From: Gymnopus androsaceus JB14
Lineage: Eukaryota > Basidiomycota > Agaricomycetes > Agaricales > Omphalotaceae
Assembly: GCA_009733575.1 (NCBI GenBank)
Contig: ML769901.1
Location: 1-36,532 of the forward strand
Direction of reading: 5' to 3'
Length of the DNA: 36,532 nt
Shown: positions 29,606-36,532 of the stretch, piece after piece
Layout of the letters: the number at the start of each line of letters is the position of its first letter
How positions within the stretch are numbered: the stretch's first letter is position 1
Position numbers and translations under genes: made by a program
Notes under the pieces: model-generated
Told to the model about the DNA's origin: nothing
Database searches by the model: none
The model's input: the letters and a program-made list of their open reading frames with translations, nothing else

Positions 29606-31888
29606 TTATCCGCATCGGCCTGTACCTCTCTTGTTTCCAGCCGCTTTCTTCGAGGCTCGGGTCTTTGGTGCCACTTCTTGCGCCGCAACATGAGCGCACG
29701 TTACGCGCTGTGGAGCTTCCACCTCACTAGTAATCTCTGCAATAGTTCGTTTACCACTACATGTTTGAGATCGATGGACTACCTGGGCTTCTGGCGCAGC
29801 CAAAGACACCTCCTGATCATCCAACATCAGCACCGCATCCTGCTCCTCCAAAGCAGGAGTTCCGGAAGACTGTTGCGGAGCTTCTACGCCTTCTTCCGTA
29901 GATGCTGGAGGAGTCGGCAGAGGTGCAATGGAAGTCCTCTCAGAATTAATGGCAGGAGTAGACGGAGGTGGAGTCGATGCCTTTGAAGGAGAAATGGAAG
30001 CAGCGGGTACAGTGGATGCCCCCGTAGCCCCAATGGGAGTGACAGGAGTAGACAGAGGTGGAGCTGATGCGTTTGAAGGAGACAAAATAGAAGCGACGGG
30101 TGCAGTCAATGCCCTTGCAGGCCCAATGGGAGTGCCATGAGTAGGCAGAGGTAGGGTCGATGCATTTGTAGGCAAAATGGCAGCGAGAGAAGTAGCTGCA
30201 GGTGGAGCTGATGGTTTAGGAGGCGGAGGCGAGATGGAGGGAGGATGAGCTACAATCTTGTCACCAGTCCCTTGGGCTGCTTCCGCTTCTGCCTCTCGCT
30301 TCGCGACTCAATCTACAATGTCCTGTTTCAGCCAGAAGACAAATGGTTGGATGGTTTCAACCGCTGAGATTGTGCTCAGATAAGTGCAAAGAGAGTAGCG
30401 CTCTATCAGCAGCATCATCTCAACCGGCTTTAACGTGACGGGAAACTGGAATGTCGACGTGTCATAAAAGTCCTCGGGGTGCGCCTCAATCTCAACCAAG
30501 GGAATTGACGGTCGCACCCGTTCTTGAGGCCAAGAATGATCTACAAATGTCCCGTTAGCAAAGTTCAAACTGAAAGTAGGCAAACTTACTCCATAATGCA
30601 TGCAAGAAGTCGCTCAGTACCTTGGTCAATGCTGCTGGTGCTATCTGCTCTAGGTCGACCACCCCGAGAACTGGTATGCCGTTGGCGTTCCGTAGCGTAT
30701 GCAACTCCTCCGCTGGCATTATTGGTTCTATAACATGTTCTGCAGGGTTTTTACTATTAGCAAGCACAACTGTTGCGAAATAAATAATTTACTCACTGGG
30801 AATTCGGGTCTCACACCAATCCTTCCAAGCGTTACCCAGAGCCATTTCTTCATCCTGGTCTACAGGAAAAGCGTCCGCATGGTCGTCATTGTTGTGGTGC
30901 GCTTGTAGCCTGTGGGAACATTCCCGATCAGTATGTCTCTGATACAAAGGCCTGGTCACTTACTTGTACGCAACTAGATTGTTATCCTTATCACGGAAAC
31001 CGGTGAGGATCATCATCTCGCAGGGACCCAGTTGGCCATTCTGACAAAGGGCGCAAAGAGCTGAGTAGATCACCTCCTTAAACTGCTTCTGGTTACTATC
31101 GGACGGATTAGCTTTTCCACTAAAACAGAGAGCAAGGCTTACTCGTTTACATCGATTCCCTTCGCCCTCTCATTGTAATCATCTTGATCTGTCTTCTCCC
31201 ACATCTCCATCAACACCTTCTGATATTCTGCGCCTGCGTTCTCTTTCCGCTTATTCTCTTTATGCTCATTGTGATTGTTGCTAACTCCGTCTCCGCTATC
31301 GGCAGTGTTATCGGCTCAAAGGGCGTTGAGTTTCTTCTTCATCAACTGAAGGATCTCTTCTTTGTTCTCCTTCTCAAATAAACTCTTTCCTGCCGCTGGT
31401 TTCTTGAATGAAAGCAAAGCCTCAGCGGCCTGAACAAGAGACTGGTGAGTCTTTGTCTTCTCGTCAGTCGCCAGAGCATTGAGAACAAGGTCGTTGATAT
31501 TGTTTTGATAAAGACGTTGTGGCGGTGATTTTTGAATGCATCCTTCAGAATCTATCTCGCTTTCAGTAACAGTGTTTTATCCTCAAAAATAGTTGCATAC
31601 CTTTGCCCATTCGTCGTTAGTTCTGACGTCATCCCCAGTGAGAAAACCTTTGGTTCCTCGTATCTCCTTGAGTGTTTTGTTTATCCAAGTGGTCACTGCC
31701 TCTGGATCCCTCGTTTTGGAATTGTTACCCTTCCCTAAATGCAGCTTATGCTGTCGGAGTAGCTGTTCCCAGGCAGGGAAGAACGATTCCACTATTGCCT
31801 GCTGTTCATCTGTGAGCGAGGATTCACGACCGGCCCTCTTCCTGCTCGGTTTAGTGTCGGGTGGTGGTGTTGTTTTGCCTTTAGACAT
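29606..31888 (-). pseudogene. Large unknown-family basidiomycete gene with two in-frame stops
   Basis: ATG at 31886-31888 (MSKGKTTPPPDTKPSRKRAG, a basic nuclear-type start). Successive exons are joined by short GT-AG introns near 31600-31556, 31153-31122, 30963-30910, 30790-30750 and 30573. They give a Lys/Glu-rich segment (LLSFKKPAAGKSLFEKENKE), MWEKTDQDDYNERAKG, MILTGFRDKDNNLVAY, a Glu/Leu segment with NANGIPVLGVVDLEQIAP, and VTLKPVEMMLLIERYSL. A long Pro/Ser/Thr/Ala tail with repeated STP…PIG units follows to TGA at 29606. In-frame TGA occurs at 31316-31318 and 30308-30310; both fit CGA-to-TGA change. The layout resembles an expanded family of uncharacterised mushroom proteins; the function is unknown. 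Confidence 0.6.
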
Positions 31889-32019
31889 GTCGAGGAGTTA
31901 TCGATAAGTGGGTGCAATATGGAGAAGGTAGTGAAGGTTATAAGAATAAAGTTGTGATTGGTTGTAAAGAATGGTAGTTCGGAGGCCACCTGTGATACAG
32001 TGCTGTACTTTCTTCGCGA

Positions 32020-33486
32020 TTACCCAAACACCTGGCCAAAAAGGAGGCAACTTGGCTGTGTAGGGAGCTTCCTCATACCTGTGATACGGTGGTGGATGGG
32101 CATCATTAGGTATGGCCCTTTCCACAGCAAAGGCACGGTGAACCCTGGATCGTCTTTCCGCGCAATGCTATCTCGTGTGTTGTCGGCGGCATACAAGAAG
32201 ACGGGCTGGCGGGAGTAAAGAAAGCCGTCGATAAGATGGAAGTACGCAGCAAGGACGTAGTTCGCATCAAGCATGCTGCGAACCCGGACGTAGAGACCCC
32301 CTTGCTTCCTAGAAGGGAAAGCCTGGACTAGACATTTGGGGTGTCTGTCTTGTTTCCTTCCCTCTCTTTTGGAATAAATTATCAGTGCAGTTATAACGTC
32401 AAAAAATCTATGAAACTTACTCGACACCGGACGTAATAGATACCATACTCTTCTAGCATCACACTGTCAGAGAACTTATTCAGATACTCTGCCAATTCCT
32501 TCTGCTCCTTGGTAAGTTCTTCACCTTCACCGACTTCAAAGTCTTCCAAATGAGCGGAATCGACGCGATCGGAAAGTAAAGTAGGACCAGGGACTGTAGG
32601 TTTTATTGAATCTAAAGCATTCCTGACAGCGGTTGCTGCGTCTTCATCACCCGGTTCCATGCCAGTAATCCGACCCCACACGTTGTCCCATTTAGCTCCA
32701 ACGCAGAGTTTCTCCAAGGCGGCATGAACTTGGCCACCTTGACCGGAATCAGAAGTCAAGTACTCGTCAAGGAGCACCCACGCCTCCATTTCTTGATCGT
32801 GGTTTGGAGAAGACAGAGTAGGAGCAGCGTAAGGTGATGGAAGTACGACTGGAGCTGTAGAAAATGCTCCCGAAGGTCCCGCGGAAGCAGGAGGAACAGC
32901 AGGAGGTGCGGAAACAGAAGAAATTACAGCAGGGGGGGGCAGGAGATGCTGTCGGAGGTACAAATGCATCGGAATCAGAGTCGGAGTCGTAGTCGTTTAG
33001 CTGGGAGAGAGCATTGCCTTTGAAAGGATGAGGCTGGGCTTCCTGTCGCAACCAACGATCGCAGATTTCAGCGAACGGATCGTAGTTTCGAGCACGCAGA
33101 TGTACGGATTCAGCTTTTTGCCTGCGAAGATCCTCCTCCTGCTGTTGAGATTGGTCGTAATGTTTGTCGTCCGACTCGAAATCCTCAGCCTCGCTGTCTT
33201 CATCAGCCTCGGTAACGATAAATGAACGAGCCTGTATAACAAGATAAGTAGTTACGCAAAACAAATGAAATATGGATGTGCGTACCAAATTCAAAGCATC
33301 CTTACGCGACGGTTGGGCCATTAGGGATCGACTATAAGGCCTAGGGGCATTTAAGAATGTCAGTAAGTGGAAGAACGGTGTCCACAGCCGAAAAAATGGA
33401 ATGCGTAAGTTCTCCCTACGTCGAGCATGGCCTCTACGTGAATTTCCAGCCATTCCATTCAACATTTGGCTTTGAGCCATTCTCAA
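32020..33486 (-). pseudogene. Second unknown-family gene, shifted at a G8 run
   Basis: From ATG 33484-33486 (or Met at about 33321) the minus strand encodes a basic N-terminus, then after a GTACGC…ACAG intron (about 33231-33284) a very acidic, Gln-rich region (ADEDSEAEDFESDD). Next comes a Ser/Asp stretch, then a Pro/Ala-rich linker that continues only after a one-base shift in a run of eight G (plus strand 32932-32939). The distal part has VLLDEYLTSDSGQGGQ, EEYGIYYVRCR, an intron (about 32350-32436), and a well-ordered C-terminal region (QAFPSRKQGGLYVRVRSML, AYFHLIDGFLYSR, VPLLWKGPYLMMP), ending at TAA 32020-32022. No catalytic motif recognised. Homopolymer error is possible. Confidence 0.6.
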
Positions 33487-33570
33487 TTTGTTTATTTATA
33501 TACTGACTACAGTGATCTACGGTAGGTACGAGCGGGAGCACGACTTACCTAGCGCGCGCACCAACGTACG

Positions 33571-33734
33571 TGGAAGTAAAGTTGGAAGAGACGGAAGGCT
33601 TACTAATCGTTTGGTCGGCCCGGTTACTCTGGCCGAGAAAAAAAACCATGATGTCATCGTTTTTTTTCTCGGCCAGAGTAAGCGCGCCGACCAAATGATT
33701 AGTAAGCCTTTCGTCTTTTCCAACTTTACTTCCA
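33571..33734. repeat. Fold-back repeat with 76-bp arms
   Basis: TGGAAGTAAAGTTGGAA … CTCTGGCCGAGAAAAAAAAC and its complement face each other across a ~12-nt loop (CATGATGTCATC). Arms differ at about 5 of 76 positions. No target duplication seen. Such a structure could form a stable hairpin RNA. Confidence 0.85.
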
Positions 33735-33739
33735 TGTCC

Positions 33740-34044
33740 TGCGCCCTGTGCGTCCAACGTCCACCAATGCTCCTGGACGACGCCACAGCCGACGCCGAAG
33801 AGTGCTGCGAAGGTAAGCCCGTTAATCATCTAATTCTCCCTTGCCCTAAACAACACGCTTTAGTTGCAAATCCATCGCTGTGCCCTGTGTGCCCAACGTC
33901 CCCGAACGCCGCTGGGCGACGCCATAGGCAACGCTGAAGAGTAACAAGAGGTGCCGCTGACCACATCCTTTATTTCGGTGCGCCCAAGTCCCCAAACACC
34001 GCTCACCGACGATGGAGCCAACGCCAAGGAGTACTGCAAAGGTA
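33740..34044 (+). repeat. Three tandem exon-like repeats
   Basis: Diverged ~75-bp units at 33740-33815, 33876-33950 and 33977-34044 share CCAACGTCC…, CGACGCCA… and GAGTACTGCAAAGGTA-type ends. Units 1 and 3 end in GGTAAG/GGTATG, like splice donors. Spacing is irregular (about 136 and 101 bp). May be duplicated exons or a minisatellite; no product is assigned. Confidence 0.6.
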
Positions 34045-34743
34045 TGTGACCTAATCCTCCAAATTTCGATTTTATTAACAATGTATCGGTGATCTACTTC
34101 AGACCGCGGTTCTGCTATTCCTTCCTCCTCCAAATATCACGGTACTCTACTGTACTCGATTAGGTCTTTTGCCTCCTTATCCCACTGCCGACGACCGACG
34201 AACGATCCTTCCATTTTAGTCAAGTAGACTTTCCGCCTTTCCACTCGACCGAACCCTCATCTGACTGCTTAACTCCAGAGACTTTGGAGCGAAATCAAAC
34301 ACCACCAGCACTATTCTCATACACAGGAACGGTCTTTATGTGCCAAGAATTGCGCTAGCAATTGGGATTTCCTCGTTTTCCTTTTTTCCTTTTTTTAGCT
34401 TCATAGTTTCCTATGTAGTAGCTGTATTCCTCTCAAGTCGTAATTCTTAACATTCTACATACGTAGTTCAAATTTAATCCTTATCTGAACGAAATGACTG
34501 AAAAAGGATTGTCAAAGCTGCCACACTGATACCGTTTTAGGGAGTGAGACATGGTCCGCAATGACCTTAAACTACGAAATGGTGGAACAATAGGGTGGTA
34601 AGCGAACAATGCATGTTCGGTTGTCCATGAGGAGGTGTGTGATGTTTCCTTTCATTTCTCATTACTTTTAAATCTTATAACATCTCACCTTCGATTTACC
34701 AGCTCCCCCCGTTCTATCAAGTCCAACGCTGAACTATCCGAGT
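34045..34743. other. Intergenic, upstream of small ORF
   Basis: No gene seen. Contains a copy of the shared motif (34553) and a pyrimidine-rich stretch just before the ATG at 34744, common in fungal promoters. Confidence 0.5.
34553..34575 (+). promoter_or_regulatory. Shared upstream motif, copy 1
   Basis: GTCCGCAATGACCTTAAACT lies 191 bp before the ATG at 34744. It matches the copies at 35531 and 36371 at nearly every position of a ~20-bp core (GTCCGMAATGACSTTAAWCT). Function is inferred from position only. Confidence 0.45.
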
Positions 34744-35376
34744 ATGTTTGCGATTCGCATCCTAGAATGCTATCTAATGGAATATCTGACAGAAGTTATG
34801 TCTCGTCAACCCCGTCAAACTCAAACGGCTCGAATGAGCTCCGGTGGTCGTAAACCAAAGATTGTGACTGCTCGAGTTGCACCTCCTGCACAGGTTGACG
34901 CCGGTGGTCTCGAAAGCTTTCCTCTCCATAACACTGCTTCGTCTATCTCATCCATTCCTATCAACCCCACCCGCCAGTCCACTTTTCGTGATGACTTCAT
35001 AGCGGCACGTGCCAGAGTCGTAGAGCTGGTACCTTTGGCAACAGAAAAGAATCCAGCGGTGACGAGGATGATTGTAGACCGTTTCAACGCTGAAAGGGAG
35101 GCTCTCGAACTTCTCCCAGTGGAAGCAATGTCAGACTCTCTTGTTGATGGCCATATAACCCGATGGCACTACGCTATCCTCCAGCAGACTCTTTCCAAGC
35201 TTATCTCTGTCGTCGACAACGTTTGGGAAAATCGGGTTGAGGACTACTACACCATTTTCGGAGAGAGGTTCTGCCTGGAAGAGATGACACGTCATTGTGA
35301 CGAACTAGAGATAATCAGGATAGTTAATGCAGTTCCCGATGTCTTTGGAGATTTATATGGCGATAAATATCTATAA
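34744..35376 (+). CDS. Unknown protein, up to 210 residues
   Basis: Open frame without introns. The true start may be the Met at 34744, 34798 (MSRQPRQTQ) or 34834 (MSSGGRKPK); the later ones give a basic, Ser-rich N-terminus that is more natural. The body is helical and acidic (e.g. NAEREALELLPVEAMSD, then DNVWENRVEDYYTIFGERF), ending LYGDKYL and TAA. No signal peptide or membrane segment, no recognised domain. It shares an upstream motif with the next ORF on the same strand, and its long open frame contrasts with the decayed genes around it. Confidence 0.5.
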   Translation: MFAIRILECYLMEYLTEVMSRQPRQTQTARMSSGGRKPKIVTARVAPPAQVDAGGLESFPLHNTASSISSIPINPTRQSTFRDDFIAARARVVELVPLATEKNPAVTRMIVDRFNAEREALELLPVEAMSDSLVDGHITRWHYAILQQTLSKLISVVDNVWENRVEDYYTIFGERFCLEEMTRHCDELEIIRIVNAVPDVFGDLYGDKYL

Positions 35377-35530
35377 TTCGAAGTAGTACTTATCCTTATG
35401 TACAAAATTCCGTGCTTCCTTATTTCCTTAGAAAATCTTGTCATTGGTTTTGTTTTGAAAATTGATTGCCTTTTGTGGCTGAGAATAGCTGCTTTGACCG
35501 ACCTTTTTGGGCTAGCAAGAACAATGCAAC

Positions 35531-35551
35531 GTCCGAAATGACGTTAAACTA
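35531..35551 (+). promoter_or_regulatory. Shared upstream motif, copy 2
   Basis: GTCCGAAATGACGTTAAACT, 168 bp before the ATG at 35699. Preceded by CAAGAACA, as is copy 3. Confidence 0.45.
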
Positions 35552-35698
35552 TGGCTTAGGATGACAATGGTTGGATATTGTGCTGCGCAGAGTTATAAAG
35601 TGGCCTCGCTGTAATCAGGTAGGTTTTTCTGCTATCTAAACAATCACTCGACTCAAATCGAACGCTCTCACTTAGATTTTCACTATCAACGCTCTCCA

Positions 35699-35950
35699 AT
35701 GCCTAAAGTCGTTACTCCGCAAACCCCGAATTCGCGTTCGCATGTCACTCCTAATCCTGCCACAAAGACAGCCCAGCGCAGAGCAAATAGAGACAATATT
35801 CAGCAGCTGTTGTATGACATCCGCCGCACTGCAGGACTGGCTACATCTTTCAGGCGTCCTGTTCTAGGCAACGGAGAATATGCAAAGTCCAAACCACTCG
35901 TGTTCACACTGACTCGATTTCTAGACAAAAAGCAACCTGCGCCCAATTGA
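35699..35950 (+). CDS. Small basic unknown protein, 83 residues
   Basis: MPKVVTPQTPNSRSH start, then an Arg/Lys-rich helical segment (AQRRANRDNIQQLLYDIRR) and a short C-terminal region ending KKQPAPN and TGA 35948-35950. The Pro/Ser-rich basic start suggests a nuclear or DNA-associated protein, but nothing proves it. Pyrimidine-rich sequence and the shared motif precede it. Could be one exon of a longer gene. Confidence 0.4.
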   Translation: MPKVVTPQTPNSRSHVTPNPATKTAQRRANRDNIQQLLYDIRRTAGLATSFRRPVLGNGEYAKSKPLVFTLTRFLDKKQPAPN

Positions 35951-36532
35951 CGTTAAGCTGGGTATAGCACCTGGCTCCTTTATCTTGTTGGGGGCATATT
36001 TGGAGAAACAATTGGTTGGGTTGAAATCAGTGCGCTCAATCGACCGATATATTGCGGTGACTGGTGTTTGGAGGGAGATCAAGTGGAACACCCCGTTTGT
36101 TGTCAGGGATGGTTCAAATTATTGCTTTTGAAGCCGTCGAACGTTACGTTGAAGGATTGGCACATTCACGCTCCGCATATTTTCAATAATTGACCTCAAC
36201 CGAGTAATATGTTCGAAAGCTTGTTCTTTTTTAACTTTTTTTTCCATTGTAAACTGTACATTACTCTTCTACGTAAAATATTAGTTTTGACTTTTCGTTA
36301 TCAATATACGCTTGACCTACACAAGTACCCTTTGATCTACCCCTTTTAAGTGAACAAGAACACCGAATTGGTCCGAAATGACCTTAATCTAGGATTGGCA
36401 TTGTCTGAGGAAGATAGGCTCAGGGTGGACAAAAATTTGGACCGGGTAGCACCGTCGTAAGTTTTATTGTTCATCTAATTTGTCAAAGCTCAGGTTTCGC
36501 CACAGTGTGCAACCTGTGCCACTTTGCCTCTT
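35951..36532. other. Intergenic to window end
   Basis: No gene seen. Contains TCAAATTATTG (36114) and an inverted CAATAATTGA (36185), and the third motif copy at 36371; a further gene may begin beyond the window. Confidence 0.4.
36371..36392 (+). promoter_or_regulatory. Shared upstream motif, copy 3
   Basis: GTCCGAAATGACCTTAATCT. No ORF follows within the window, but the ~160 bp to the edge equals the motif-to-ATG distance of the other two copies, so a third gene just outside is predicted. Confidence 0.4.

Noticed and set aside
29678..29986. Plus-strand ORF rich in Arg opposite the large unknown gene
   Set aside because: It is the complement of the Pro/Ser/Thr-rich tail, whose repeats explain its openness.

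Overview
This is a eukaryotic, almost certainly fungal, window, most likely from a mushroom-forming basidiomycete (Agaricomycete). The evidence is short GT-AG introns inside nearly every recognisable gene, a Ty3/gypsy polyprotein of the type common in mushroom genomes, a hAT transposase, an Argonaute, and a run of degenerate TTAGGG units. No intact conserved host gene could be confirmed. Nearly everything is mobile DNA or a gene broken by mobile DNA or point decay. Species cannot be fixed from sequence alone.

Layout. 1-6685: the 3' part of a Ty3/gypsy retrotransposon: end of an upstream ORF, then pre-RT, RT/RNase H and integrase regions in one frame broken by stops, then an extra third ORF, a pyrimidine-rich stretch, and a 3' LTR whose promoter-side part carries a 102-bp tandem duplication. 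6686-12060 (minus): an Argonaute pseudogene. The gypsy element abuts its 3' end. A 3.7-kb Mutator-like terminal-inverted-repeat element (7556-11231) sits between two exons. That element is itself hit by a solo LTR (7568-8018) and a small MITE (9257-9425). 12138-15145: unidentified gene remnants, a remnant resembling a secreted glycoside hydrolase, and a repeat protein. 15285-19060: simple and palindromic repeats around a second TIR element (16343-18776, 8-bp target duplication). 19300-20059: a hAT-type non-autonomous element with a near-perfect 8-bp duplication. 20861-22871 (minus): a FAD-dependent monooxygenase with one frameshift. 24495-28155 (minus): a hAT transposase pseudogene interrupted by a Tc1/mariner-like element (25431-26146). 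28160-29215 (plus): an unidentified coding fragment split by a hAT-type MITE, then a three-times-frameshifted fragment of proteasome subunit Rpn1. 29606-33486 (minus): two large unknown-family genes, both with in-frame stops or homopolymer shifts. 33571-34044: a fold-back repeat and exon-like tandem repeats. 34744-35950 (plus): two small unknown ORFs, each preceded by the same ~21-bp motif; a third copy of the motif lies at 36371.

How it fits together. This looks like a transposon graveyard in which later elements inserted into earlier ones, so the order of insertion can be read from target duplications. Many of the in-frame stops can be explained by C-to-T change at CpG (CGA to TGA), and two catalytic Asp codons of the gypsy pol read as Asn in the same context. 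That is the pattern expected from cytosine methylation and deamination. It is notable that an RNA-silencing gene, Argonaute, is among the genes destroyed by transposons. The most open question biologically is the right end: two unknown small genes with a shared upstream motif, next to the two large unknown genes.
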